The notes beneath the pieces are model-generated. The model had not been told where the DNA came from. It saw only the letters and a list, made by a program, of their open reading frames with translations, and searched no databases. A DNA stretch of 64,000 bases from Actinospineispora spinosispora DSM 44797 (lineage in GTDB: Bacteria > Actinomycetota > Actinomycetes > Mycobacteriales > Pseudonocardiaceae): NCBI RefSeq assembly GCF_000429025.1, contig NZ_AUBB01000031.1:1-64000 (forward strand), in the 5' to 3' direction. Positions 24,563 to 33,219 of this stretch are shown in pieces (within the stretch, counting starts at the first letter, position 1; the number at the start of each line of letters is the position of its first letter). A program made the position numbers and the translations under genes.

Positions 24563-26022
24563 GCATCACGGGAGAACTCATGAGTGCCGTTCGCGATTAT
24601 CTGGGCGGCTTGCCGCCCCTGTTGCTGTTACTCGTCCTCGGCCTCTCGGTGACCTTCGAAGTGGCCGTGGTCGTCGGCGTCCCGTTGCCAGGCACGACCG
24701 CGTTGTTGCTGCTCGGCTTCTTCGCCAGGGCCGGACTGGTGGGCCTGCCCTCGGCGCTCGGCACCGCTGTTCTGGCCGGGGTGGCGGGCACCACGGCCGC
24801 ATTCTGGTCCGGGCGCCGCAACGGAACGCGGGTCCGTAGCAGCCGGTGGGGCCACTGGGTCGGCGCCGCCCAGTGGGACCGCGCCGATCAGCTGTTCGCC
24901 CGCTTCGGTCGCCGGGCGGTGTTCTTCGGCCAGTTCGTCGCGGTGGCCCGCACCCTGGTCCCCCGGCTGGCCGGGATGAACGGCCAGCGGTACCGCCATT
25001 TCGCCGCCGCCAGCCTGCCCGCGATCACACTGTGGGTACCGGGGTTCATCGTGGGCGGCTACCTGGCGGGCGCTTCGTACGAGGCGATCTCATCCGCGTT
25101 CGGCTCCGCCACCACGGTCCTGCTGGTCGCGGTGGCGACCGCGATGCTGCTGATCCTGTGCGGTCGCTGGGTCGCTCGCCACCCGGAACCTGTGCACGCC
25201 GCCGCCACGGCGTTGTCGGCGACCCAGCCCGCGCGGGCGATGTCGCGGATCATGTCGAGGCGTCGAGGCAGGTGGACCGCGTGGCTGCGACGGCACACGA
25301 ACGCGCGCGGTGCGCTCGCGGTCAACCTGCTGGTGCTCACCGCCGCGGCGATCACTCTCGCGGTACTCACCCAATTCAGTGCGTCCTGGATCGCGGGCCA
25401 TGCCGGTCCGCGCAGCATCGACGTTCCGGTCGCCGAGTGGTTGGCCGCGCATCAGGACTATCACCTGACCGGTCCCGCGTTGATACTGGTCTCGGTGCTG
25501 CGCACGTCGTTCGTCCTCATCGCGGCCGCGGCGCTGTCGCTGCTCGCGATACGCCGCGCACTGGCCGTCCCCCACCCCATCAGGTCGAGGACACAGCGCG
25601 CGCTGAGCACGATCGGCGGTTTCGCCGCACTCGCCATCCTGGCCGGAGTCACCGATCGGCTCTCAGTGATCACGGACGCGCCAAGGGTCCTGGAGGGTGG
25701 GGAACTGTTCTCCACCCAGACCGCCGTCGTCACCTGCGCCGTAGCGCTCACCGCCTGGCGCTGCGGCCGAGCGGGCGGCTGGACCACTCGCACCGCGCTG
25801 TGGACCGGCGCTGCCTTGATCGTCTCGGCCTTGGCGGGAGCTCGCCTCTACACCGGTCTCGCTCTGCCCAGTGACACTCTCGCCGCTCTGCTACTCGGCA
25901 CCGGCTGGGCGCTGTTGCTGACCAACGCCGCTGCCCATCCCACCGGCCGCACCTCGGAGCCGGTCGAGCGGACAACTATCCCTGCGGATGCGGTTGCACC
26001 GTCGAAGAGCCTGGCTGGGTGA
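24559..26022 (+). CDS. DedA / PAP2-like fusion membrane protein
   Basis: Protein of 487 aa. Residues 1-205: DedA (SNARE-associated) domain, with VPLPGTTALLLLGFFA, RFGRRAVFFGQFVAVARTLVPRLAGMNG, GFIVGGYLAG; DedA proteins flip phosphatidylethanolamine or undecaprenyl phosphate. Residues 245-470: PAP2-like membrane phosphatase layout, ending in ARLYTGLALPSDTLAALLLG. The PAP2 catalytic motifs are changed: the SGH motif reads STQ and the last S-R-x5-H-x3-D has Leu in place of His, so phosphatase activity is doubtful. The ATG overlaps the stop of the GT fusion gene (ATGA). Confidence 0.82.
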   Translation: MSITGELMSAVRDYLGGLPPLLLLLVLGLSVTFEVAVVVGVPLPGTTALLLLGFFARAGLVGLPSALGTAVLAGVAGTTAAFWSGRRNGTRVRSSRWGHWVGAAQWDRADQLFARFGRRAVFFGQFVAVARTLVPRLAGMNGQRYRHFAAASLPAITLWVPGFIVGGYLAGASYEAISSAFGSATTVLLVAVATAMLLILCGRWVARHPEPVHAAATALSATQPARAMSRIMSRRRGRWTAWLRRHTNARGALAVNLLVLTAAAITLAVLTQFSASWIAGHAGPRSIDVPVAEWLAAHQDYHLTGPALILVSVLRTSFVLIAAAALSLLAIRRALAVPHPIRSRTQRALSTIGGFAALAILAGVTDRLSVITDAPRVLEGGELFSTQTAVVTCAVALTAWRCGRAGGWTTRTALWTGAALIVSALAGARLYTGLALPSDTLAALLLGTGWALLLTNAAAHPTGRTSEPVERTTIPADAVAPSKSLAG

Positions 26023-26157
26023 TCTCATTCGTCACAAACACCTCGCCTGCAGCGAGAATCGCGCGGGTCGGTATCATCACGCCCCGAGCCGGGTCCATCA
26101 GTGCGCACGGGTGAGCGGCAGTGTCCCGGCCGATGAATGAGGCCGTGGAGGTCCGAG

Positions 26158-26826
26158 GTGATCCAGGTTGCCCTGGTCGATGACCAGCCCGTGGTGCGCT
26201 CTGGACTGCGGATGATGCTAGATGTTATCGACGATATCACAGTCGTCGGCGAGGCGGACAACGGTACGCAGGCGCTGCAGCTGGTGCGCACCCACCCGGT
26301 CGACGTCGTCGTCATGGATCTGCGGATGCCGGGAATGGACGGCACCGCCGCGACCACTCGGCTCGCACGTGAGCATCCCCGCGCCCGAGTCCTGGTGCTG
26401 ACCACGTTCGACGACGACGAACACCTCTACCACGCGTTGACCGCCGGAGCGCGCGGCTTTCTGGCCAAACATGCATCCGCCGCGCAGATCGTGCAGGCGA
26501 TCCGCAGCGTCGCCCGCGATGAACCGGCGTTCAGCCCGGACGTGTTGTCCCGGATCGTGGCCAAGGCCACCTACCAGCCCGCGCCCTCGGACCCGGCCAC
26601 CCATTGCGGCTCCGGCGCACCCATCAACCTGACCGCCCGAGAGCGGGAGGTCCTGCTCCTGCTGCCGAGCGGAGCCTCCAACCACGACATCGCCGACCGG
26701 CTGCATGTGGGCGTGACCACGGTCAAGACCCACATCGCGTCGCTGATCAACAAGACCGGGCGCACCAACCGAGTGCAACTGGCGGTACTGGCGATCCAGG
26801 TGGAGTCCAGCGCCTTACTCTCCTGA
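26158..26826 (+). CDS. NarL/LuxR-family response regulator
   Basis: Protein of 222 aa. Receiver domain: VALVDDQPVVRSGLRMML, phosphoacceptor Asp in VVMDLRMPGMDG, Thr in VLTTFDDD, Lys in FLAKHA. Output: LuxR-type HTH (LTAREREVLLLLPSGASNHDIADRLHVGVTTVKTHIASLI). GGAGG lies 6 nt before GTG 26158. It follows the DedA/PAP2 gene by 135 bp on the same strand. The HisKA_3 kinase at the other end of this cluster is the natural partner; the pair would bracket its target operon. Confidence 0.88.
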   Translation: MIQVALVDDQPVVRSGLRMMLDVIDDITVVGEADNGTQALQLVRTHPVDVVVMDLRMPGMDGTAATTRLAREHPRARVLVLTTFDDDEHLYHALTAGARGFLAKHASAAQIVQAIRSVARDEPAFSPDVLSRIVAKATYQPAPSDPATHCGSGAPINLTAREREVLLLLPSGASNHDIADRLHVGVTTVKTHIASLINKTGRTNRVQLAVLAIQVESSALLS

Positions 26827-26856
26827 CCCGTTGATCACAATCGAGCGTGAGCGAGG

Positions 26857-27135
26857 TCAGTCAACGGTCCGTGACCCCGCGACGGATCGACGGCTGATCG
26901 GTGACGGGACCCCGGGATTGCCGCGGCCCGCCTCTCGATGCCAGATACCGTTCTTGGTCATGACCAGACCCAACGCCCGTCCTGACAGACAGCGTCCGTC
27001 ACCCCGATGAAGATCGAACAGCTCGACGTCATCGAAAGTCGCATGGCATACCCGGCAATGCGCACGCTCACTGCCGGCCCAGCGATTTAGGCACCCCCCA
27101 CAGCAAATCGCCAGCAGATACGCACGGTCTTCCAC
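26857..27135 (-). CDS. FDXHR-type putative zinc-binding protein
   Basis: Protein of 92 aa with CCGGCLNRWAGSERAHC-x2-C, TFDDVELFDLHRG, GRCL and LGLVMTKNGIWHREAGRG. The CxxC pairs and the F-D-x-H-R stretch fit a small zinc-binding family common in integrative elements and plasmids of actinobacteria, where it lies beside replication or transfer genes. No such partners are found here, so this may be cargo left behind by an excised element. ATG 27135. Confidence 0.72.
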   Translation of the reverse strand: MEDRAYLLAICCGGCLNRWAGSERAHCRVCHATFDDVELFDLHRGDGRCLSGRALGLVMTKNGIWHREAGRGNPGVPSPISRRSVAGSRTVD

Positions 27136-27438
27136 GGACGGTAAGGCTAATCCGTTCAGCTCACAGAATTCACAGCCTGCGGCCGACGGCGTGTCATGCT
27201 CGCCGAATCGCCGGGCACCGGAGCGGTATGGACCGTTCCTTACTCGACCTTATGGTCCGCATAGCGTCGGGATAGTCATCCCGCTGCTGCACTTCCATTC
27301 CGGCAACGTCATCGACCAGAACCCGCGAGGCGGTACTACTTTGTGACCGTCGATCGACGCATTTGGTATCGACCTATATGCGCCGGTGACCCGCGCCCGG
27401 CGATGCTCGAGAGGCCGACGAGCGGGACGGACACATGA
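27136..27438. other. Intergenic, no gene recognised
   Basis: About 300 bp between the divergent FDXHR gene and the ABC permease. No open frame with family-like features is seen. A short hairpin (CGGGAT-AGTC-ATCCCG, about 27269-27284) is the only structure. An ATP-binding partner for the permease is not present here. Confidence 0.4.
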
Positions 27439-28653
27439 ATGAACTTCGCAGAGACGATGATCATCGCAGGGCGCAGCCTGCGCGCGAACAAGCTGCGCTC
27501 GGCGCTGACCACGGTCGGCATCGTGATCGGCGTGACGGCGGTGATCGTCCTGGTGGGGCTCGGCGACGGCATGAAGGCCGGATTCAGCAAGTCCTTCGGT
27601 GCGCTGGCCACCGCGGTGGTCGTCAGCAAGATCGAGGGCGAGGTACCGGGCAGTGGTAAACCTCGCGCGCTCAAGGACGGTGACGTACAGGCCCTGCGAG
27701 ACAGGGCGCCAGCGCTGGCCTCGGTGACGCCGCAGCTGGTCGGAACCGGGAACATCCACAACGGTCCAGGTGCTCCGTTCCGCGGCCAGATCACCGGCTC
27801 GACAACGGACTTCCTGACCGTGAGCAACCGGCAGATCGTGCTCGGCTCGATGTTCACCGAGGCCGATCTGAAGTCCGCCGCCCGGGTCACGCTGATCGGT
27901 CCGGAGGTGGTGGCGAACCTCTTCAACGGTGACGCGGCCGCCGCATACGGCAAGACCGTCCGGATCAGCCGGTCGAACTTCAAGGTCATCGGCGTACTCA
28001 AGTCGGACGGCGGCTCCGACAACGTGGCGCTGATGCCGCTGAGCACCGCCAGGGCCTACCTCCTCGGCGGGAACAAGACGATCAGCGGGCTGGTCGCCAA
28101 GGCGACCACGATCGCCGACGTGCCCGCCGCCGTCGAGCAGATCACCCGGGTTCTGTCCGCACGGCACAACATCACCGACCCGGCGAAAGAAGATTTCAAG
28201 GTCACCGCACTGCAGAACCAGCTGGACAAGATCAACCAGTTCATGACCTTCCTGACCCTGTTCATCGTCGCCGTGGCAGGCATCTCGCTGCTCGTCGGCG
28301 GGATAGGGGTGGCCAACATCATGTTGGTCTCGGTCACCGAACGAACCCGGGAGATCGGCATCCGCAAGGCGATCGGCGCACGCCGCAACACGATCCTGAA
28401 ACAGTTCCTGATCGAGTCCACCGTGCTGGCCGGGCTCGGTGGCCTCATGGGGATCCTGTTCGGAGTGGGGATCGTGCTCGCCGCGGCAAGGATCATCCCC
28501 ACGGTGACCGAGGACTTCGGCGTCCCGCAGGTCTCGATCCCTGCGGTCACGATCGCCTTCGCGGTCAGCCTGGCCATCGGCCTGATCGCGGGCGGCTATC
28601 CGGCCTTCCGCGCCGCCCGCCTCCAGCCCATCGAAGCCCTGCGCTATCAGTGA
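27439..28653 (+). CDS. ABC transporter permease of the MacB/FtsX type, without ATPase partner
   Basis: Protein of 404 aa. N-terminal helix (LRSALTTVGIVIGVTAVIVLVGLGDG), a large extracytoplasmic MacB-type core (about residues 45-265), then three helices with the FtsX signature ISLLVGGIGVANIMLVSVTERTREIGIRKAIGARR. MacB-like systems use mechanotransmission to export peptides or lipoproteins and need an ATPase, usually in the next gene. No ATPase or membrane-fusion gene is found on either side, so this permease is orphaned or uses a distant ATPase. ATG 27439; the ribosome-binding site is weak. Confidence 0.85.
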   Translation: MNFAETMIIAGRSLRANKLRSALTTVGIVIGVTAVIVLVGLGDGMKAGFSKSFGALATAVVVSKIEGEVPGSGKPRALKDGDVQALRDRAPALASVTPQLVGTGNIHNGPGAPFRGQITGSTTDFLTVSNRQIVLGSMFTEADLKSAARVTLIGPEVVANLFNGDAAAAYGKTVRISRSNFKVIGVLKSDGGSDNVALMPLSTARAYLLGGNKTISGLVAKATTIADVPAAVEQITRVLSARHNITDPAKEDFKVTALQNQLDKINQFMTFLTLFIVAVAGISLLVGGIGVANIMLVSVTERTREIGIRKAIGARRNTILKQFLIESTVLAGLGGLMGILFGVGIVLAAARIIPTVTEDFGVPQVSIPAVTIAFAVSLAIGLIAGGYPAFRAARLQPIEALRYQ

Positions 28654-28761
28654 CCTGGCACACTCGTCCCATGTATCGTCGGCGACGCCGGCTACCGGTT
28701 GAGAGGCCCGTGTTCCGCGCCGGCCCCGCGATCGAGCCGTGGGAGCCGACGCGGATGAACA

Positions 28762-28995
28762 CTAGTTGCTGCCCGGTGCCGATCCCGGTTCCGGTGCCGT
28801 AGTCCCAGGCTCAGCAGGCGGCTGCTGAGACCCGGGCGAACTCTTCGACGCCTCTATCGTGACAATCTCGACGCCTCCCGCTCCCTCGGCCAAGACCGAC
28901 CCGCTCGGGTGGGCCATCGCTTGAGGCGCGGCGATCAAGCCGGCCCCGACCGCAAGCGCTGACGCCGCGATCACCGTGATCAATCTGCGTTTCAT
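28762..28995 (-). CDS. Small secreted Pro/Ser-rich protein
   Basis: Protein of 77 aa: signal peptide LITVIAASALAVGAGLIAAPQAMA (cleavage near residue 28), then about 49 residues rich in Ser, Pro and Gly (PPAEPGTTAPEPGSAPGSN). No cysteine and no domain. AGGAGAGG lies about 4 nt before ATG. It is one of a set of small exported proteins in this window, but its promoter shows no phased TTAG box. Confidence 0.65.
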   Translation of the reverse strand: MKRRLITVIAASALAVGAGLIAAPQAMAHPSGSVLAEGAGGVEIVTIEASKSSPGSQQPPAEPGTTAPEPGSAPGSN

Positions 28996-29163
28996 TCGAC
29001 CTCTCCTGTACCTCCGGCCCGAATGGGCCCCAGACGTGCTGGACCACCGAAGTCCAAACGCACAGCGATTACCACCGCACTAGACCCGACATAAAACCCA
29101 GTAAAGAATGCGCGAACCGGTCAGTGAACAAACCATAGACAGAAGTCACCTTCGTCTCATACG

Positions 29164-29778
29164 TTGCTTCACGTGTCAACGAAGCAGACCGTCCGCGTCT
29201 CATCCGACGCGCGCCACGGCCGCCACCCCTCGTGCGCCATCCCGATTCAACAGATACTCAACCGCGCCGCCACCACGTCTCGAACAACACTATCCAGTCA
29301 GCGAGCGGGCGCCCACAGCGCAACCACACGAAACAAGGGGGTCGTTACCGCGCTGTGCGGGAAAATTGAGGGTTCCACCACTTCCCGCCACGCGGCCACG
29401 ACGTCCTTGCCGTCGGAACGGATCCGAATCTGGCTCACGGTCGGGGTGTTCGGTCTATTCGGACTGTCAGCGGTACTGCTCACCTCGCTACCGATGAGCC
29501 GTCAACCCGTTCCACCCGCCATCGCCAATGCAATCGTCCACGATTCGGCGGCCTTTCAGCTCCCCGCCCCTTCGGCGCCGGTGCTGATCCCGGATCCAGC
29601 TCCGACGAAACCCGTTCGCGCACAACGTCCGCCTGCCCAACACCGAACAACCGGTCAACGGCGGTCAAAGAACAGAAGTGCCCACGGAATCATCCGCCCC
29701 GTTCGACCCGATATCATTGATGACATTCCTGGGCGCTTGCTACAGGGGTGGCTGGGAACCCAATCCGGTTCGTGGTGA
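29164..29778 (+). CDS. Single-pass membrane protein with Pro-rich extracellular tail (start uncertain)
   Basis: The frame has one membrane helix (IWLTVGVFGLFGLSAVLLTSLP, about residues 89-110) and a Pro/Arg-rich C-terminus (PAPSAPVLIPDPAPTKPVRA) ending in SGSW. Codon use in the second half looks coding. The first 80 residues are less convincing; candidate starts are TTG 29164 and GTG 29173, and a later start is possible. Similar 'anchor plus proline-rich tail' proteins lie at 41176-41844 and 44339-45106. Confidence 0.45.
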   Translation: MLHVSTKQTVRVSSDARHGRHPSCAIPIQQILNRAATTSRTTLSSQRAGAHSATTRNKGVVTALCGKIEGSTTSRHAATTSLPSERIRIWLTVGVFGLFGLSAVLLTSLPMSRQPVPPAIANAIVHDSAAFQLPAPSAPVLIPDPAPTKPVRAQRPPAQHRTTGQRRSKNRSAHGIIRPVRPDIIDDIPGRLLQGWLGTQSGSW

Positions 29779-29823
29779 CTCACGCTGTGCGTGTGGCGGC
29801 GGGCGTTCTTGCCGTGCCGGAAC

Positions 29824-30243
29824 TCAGCGAATCTTCTGATGTCTGCCCATGTTGAGCTGCGGGACACGGTCCACCGGGGTGAACGTATGGTTGAGTTGTT
29901 CGGTAAGCCGAGCCATTTCGAAGCCAACCAGCCCGAGATCAGCCGTCGGTGAGGCGACGATGGTGAGGAACGACCCATTACTGATCGACATCAGGAGGAC
30001 CAGAGCGCCCTCCATCTCCAGCAGCGTGTGGTTGAGTTGGCCCGCACGCAGGAAGTTCGCCGCACCGCGACTGAGACTGATCACCCCGGAAGTCACCGCG
30101 GCGAGCTGATCACCCAGAGCGGGCGACACTTCAGGAGTACTCGCCAGCAGCAATCCTTCAGATGACACCAGCAAGGCATGGTCGATACCCGCAACCCGGT
30201 TGACGAACCCGGTGAGCAGCCAGTCGAGGTCATTACGGCGCAT
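29824..30243 (-). CDS. Roadblock/LC7-domain protein (conservon CvnB-like)
   Basis: Protein of 139 aa: LDWLLTGFVNRVAGIDHALLVSSEGLLLAST, SGVISLSRGAANFL, LEMEGALVLLMSISNGSFLTIVASPTADLGLVGFEMARL. This is the actinobacterial MglB-type Roadblock protein that normally lies in a four-gene conservon (sensor kinase, Roadblock, DUF742, GTPase). Here neither the kinase, nor DUF742, nor the GTPase is adjacent; the upstream gene on the same strand is of unknown family. ATG 30243 preferred; AGAGG lies about 11 nt before. Confidence 0.82.
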   Translation of the reverse strand: MRRNDLDWLLTGFVNRVAGIDHALLVSSEGLLLASTPEVSPALGDQLAAVTSGVISLSRGAANFLRAGQLNHTLLEMEGALVLLMSISNGSFLTIVASPTADLGLVGFEMARLTEQLNHTFTPVDRVPQLNMGRHQKIR

Positions 30244-30318
30244 AGTGGACAGTACCTCTCCACCCATCTATCACAGCGTCATACTCGGACAAGACACTGA
30301 ACTCAACAACATCATTTC

Positions 30319-30840
30319 TCAGAACGATTTACCACTTGCGGCAAGCAAGATTCGAACGAGGTGCGACTGCTCCGGTTCTTGTGCAAACGACGATTGCTCA
30401 GAACTCCAGCCCGTCGCGGATGACCGATCCTCCGACTTTCCGACTTTATCAGACAGATCCTCGACGGTCTCCCATTCCCAATATGCTGCGGCGTGACAGG
30501 CCAGTGCATACGCGGGATGAGCGATTTGTGCCAAGTCGGCTAGCGCGATCCAGGTCGCGGCCCGCGCGGCAACGGTCTCCCGCACCCCAATGAGGTCACA
30601 CCGATGTATCGCGGCCTCGAGCTCACGGCCCAGTGCGTCGAGCATTTCCTGCAACCCACTCGCCTGTGGACTGACCTCGCTGGGTGACCGCGGCCTCGAC
30701 CGGCCGTCCCCGAATGATCCGATCGAGTCGTTCGTGGACGTACTCGATTGCTCCGTTCCAACCGGAATTCCCACAGAAGGAGAATCCGACTCGGCCCAGC
30801 ACCCGGGGTAAGTCCACTCAGAAGCCGCTTGGCCAGTCAT
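30319..30840 (-). CDS. Hypothetical protein upstream of the Roadblock gene
   Basis: Protein of 173 aa. The first 60 residues are Ser/Gly/Pro-rich and probably disordered. The centre is helical: LQEMLDALGRELEAAIHRCDLIGVRE, then AARAATWIALADLAQIAHPAYALACHAAAYWEWETVEDL. The end is polar (EQSSFAQEPEQSHLVRILL). No membrane helix or signal. GGAGG lies about 9 nt before ATG 30840. It is 75 bp from the Roadblock gene on the same strand, so the two may be co-transcribed. No family is recognised. Confidence 0.6.
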   Translation of the reverse strand: MTGQAASEWTYPGCWAESDSPSVGIPVGTEQSSTSTNDSIGSFGDGRSRPRSPSEVSPQASGLQEMLDALGRELEAAIHRCDLIGVRETVAARAATWIALADLAQIAHPAYALACHAAAYWEWETVEDLSDKVGKSEDRSSATGWSSEQSSFAQEPEQSHLVRILLAASGKSF

Positions 30841-31119
30841 TCCGGCTAGACCTCCACCTTGAACCACCACCGAAATGGAAGTATCCGCTCAAAGTTCTGG
30901 CAGTATCCGCGCAGTTTCTAGAATCTATGCTGAAGCGCACCCACTGACAATAGTTTGTTCAGCAACCACTTTCGCGCGACGAACGGTTCCTCTGATGCGT
31001 TGAGCGGCCTCCTGTCCTGAGTAAATTCTCAGAACCACCGAATCGATCTTCAGTCCCGGCCCCAGACGACCGAGCCACGCCCCTTGGAGCGGAGACCGGC
31101 GGCGCACGGAGACCATCCG

Positions 31120-31824
31120 TCACTCCGGATGATCCGACTGATACCCGACCTCCAGCGCACCCACCGCGGCGCGGCCCGCGGTGTCCAGATAGCGGCGCAT
31201 GATCTCCCGGGCAGCGACGGCGTCGCCTGCCCGAAGGGACCGCACCAGATCATGGTGGGCCTCGACGTGCACAGCGGCGTAGCCGTGCCGCTCGTGTCCA
31301 CCTGCCCCCGCGTACGCCAGCCACCCGTAACGGGTACTGGCGCGCGCAAGCATCTGGACCAGGTTGCGGTCCCAACTGGTCATCGCGGGCCGTAAGAGGC
31401 TCAGATGTACCTCCTGGTGCAGCTCGTCATGCTCTTCCCTCGTGATCAACGGATCACCGCAAGCCCCCAACATGCGCTCGATCGAGTCGAGGCTCTCACT
31501 CGGGTGTTCGACGGCGGCGCGGGCGGCCAGCTCCGGTTCAATGCGGCGACGTAGCCGAAAGATCGCCACGCATTCCTCGGCGTTCACCGGGGCGACACGG
31601 GTGCCACGGGACCGACTGGTGAGCAACAGCCCCTCCGCCTCCAATGTCCGCAGCGCCTCCCGCACCGGGATGTAGCTGACACTGAACCGGGCCGCCACCT
31701 CGCGCTGAGTGAATTCCAACCCCGGCTTCATCCGGCCGACGAGGATCTCCGCGCGTAGTGCATTGGTGACTCGCTCGACCACCGAAACGGACCCGGCAAC
31801 CGGAGTGTGGGCCCTAGGGTTCAT
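31120..31824 (-). CDS. GntR-family regulator with FCD domain
   Basis: Regulator of 234 aa. Winged helix at residues 13-80 (VTNALRAEILVGRMKPGLEFTQREVAARFSVSYIPVREALRTLEAEGLL). FCD ligand-binding domain at about 85-215: FRLRRRIEPELAARAAVEH, EEHDELHQEVHLSLLR, HVEAHHDLVRSLRAGDAVAAREIMRRYL, with His and Asp positions that usually hold a metal and a carboxylic acid. No metabolic operon is adjacent, so the regulated pathway cannot be named. The promoter region of about 170 bp is shared with the divergent 107-aa gene. Confidence 0.85.
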   Translation of the reverse strand: MNPRAHTPVAGSVSVVERVTNALRAEILVGRMKPGLEFTQREVAARFSVSYIPVREALRTLEAEGLLLTSRSRGTRVAPVNAEECVAIFRLRRRIEPELAARAAVEHPSESLDSIERMLGACGDPLITREEHDELHQEVHLSLLRPAMTSWDRNLVQMLARASTRYGWLAYAGAGGHERHGYAAVHVEAHHDLVRSLRAGDAVAAREIMRRYLDTAGRAAVGALEVGYQSDHPE

Positions 31825-32015
31825 ATCTCACTTCCGTAGTCGTCGCAGAGGAGTCGGGCGATACAATATAGCGAGATTGGGTTCATCGCATCGACTTCAC
31901 TGAATCATTACCCTCCTTTAGGGATTTACTGAAGAGCTCTACGCAGAGATCCTTAGGAAAGAATTATGATTCTCCCTACCCGCGTGAAGCGAGGTACTTG
32001 GTATCCTTCTCGGCC

Positions 32016-32339
32016 ATGCGCGGACACATCACCCTCCCAGTCGATCACCTGCGCACCGTTCTCGAAAAGATCCTCACCCATCTCGAACGCGGCGGGACTC
32101 ATGAAATCACCCTCGAGGACAACTATTTCTGGGTGATCCCCGGTGATCAGTTGTACGACGTGTACAGCTTCTCTCCACATACCCTCACGATCGGCAGGCT
32201 GTCTGAATCCTGGCAACCTCTCACCGCGATGTTGCGTGAAGATTCCGAACCGACGCCCTCGGACCTGGTCAAGTTGGCCGACATCCTGCACGCGATCGGA
32301 CATACCCCACTTCCGGAGCACCACCGCCCATCGCCATGA
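32016..32339 (+). CDS. Conserved-looking hypothetical protein
   Basis: Soluble protein of 107 aa: HITLPVDHLRTVLEKILTHLERGG, ITLEDNYFWVIPGDQLYDVY, LTIGRLSESWQPLTAML and PSDLVKLADILHAIGHTPL. The alternation of helices and aromatic strands suggests one small alpha/beta domain. No signal peptide. ATG 32016 is favoured over the upstream start at 31998. I do not recognise a named family. It converges with a membrane-protein gene. Confidence 0.65.
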   Translation: MRGHITLPVDHLRTVLEKILTHLERGGTHEITLEDNYFWVIPGDQLYDVYSFSPHTLTIGRLSESWQPLTAMLREDSEPTPSDLVKLADILHAIGHTPLPEHHRPSP

Positions 32340-32382
32340 CCAGGAGCATCGGGCTGCAGCAGCACGCATCATCATCGATGAT

Positions 32383-33141
32383 CTATTTCTTGTCGTTGAG
32401 TGATCTCGTCTTCGGAGGCCGTCGCGATGGTGGTGTCGCGATCGTCAACCAGCACACCAGCCCGATCAACGCTGTGACACCGCCCCCGAACCCTGTCGGA
32501 GAGCAGGCGACACCCGACATCGCCGCGGTCAGTCCCGCCGCGACCCGGGCACCCCGCCGCGCAAGTGCCTGGTCGGCCCGCGGCTGGCCTGTCGAGGTCT
32601 GTCGCGTCGAGAGCCAGGCCAACGCCCAACCGACGGCGTTCACCACCACGACCCCGACCAGCACCGTCCCCGGATCAGGTTGCATCCGCCGCGCCCAACC
32701 GACGCCGGTCAGCGCCAGCGCGGCCAGCCCGGCCGGCCACACCGAGAGCACGGCGACCGCGCAGATCGACCAGCGGGACACCAGGTCTCCGACCCGTGGT
32801 GCCCGCACCGCCGACGACTCGGCGGATGCGCGGCCGCGGGAAGCCCACTGCCCCCACAGCTCAGCCAGCAATCCCCCCAACAGGAGTGTGGCCAACAGCG
32901 AGGAGAGCTTGACTGAACCTGACTCCGGCGATGAGACCGACCATGTCACCCCCAGGAACAGCAAGGGATACCAGATACGCCGGCGCTTCAAATAAGTGAC
33001 GGCGACAGTCACCTCGGCCTCGGTCGGGTGGATCACCCGCCACCGTTCGAGCAACCGAAACCCGCGAGTCCGGTCCGGCCACAGCAGGGCCAACAGGACG
33101 ATCCCAGTGATGCCCATCGTCAGCACGACACCGATGTTCAT
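32383..33141 (-). CDS. Integral membrane protein, function unknown
   Basis: Protein of 252 aa with about six membrane helices (NIGVVLTMGITGIVLLALLW; IWYPLLFLGVTW; LLATLLLGGLLAELW; LAALALTGVGW; TVLVGVVVVNAVGWALAWL; VTALIGLVCWLTIA). A basic segment (YLKRRRIW) precedes helix 2. No catalytic motif. It lies 79 bp behind the start of the large repeat protein's 3' end on the same strand, so the two may be one transcript. Confidence 0.7.
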   Translation of the reverse strand: MNIGVVLTMGITGIVLLALLWPDRTRGFRLLERWRVIHPTEAEVTVAVTYLKRRRIWYPLLFLGVTWSVSSPESGSVKLSSLLATLLLGGLLAELWGQWASRGRASAESSAVRAPRVGDLVSRWSICAVAVLSVWPAGLAALALTGVGWARRMQPDPGTVLVGVVVVNAVGWALAWLSTRQTSTGQPRADQALARRGARVAAGLTAAMSGVACSPTGFGGGVTALIGLVCWLTIATPPSRRPPKTRSLNDKK

Positions 33142-33219
33142 GGCAGGTCCCTGGGATGACTCGTAGGCGACGTCGAGCGCGACAGCTCTCCGGTGGACAG
33201 GTCGTCACGCCGGGGGCAC

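Noticed and set aside
31905..31945. TTAC...TTAG near 31907 as another phased box
   Set aside because: The spacing is 10 bp, not 11, and only two imperfect units are present.
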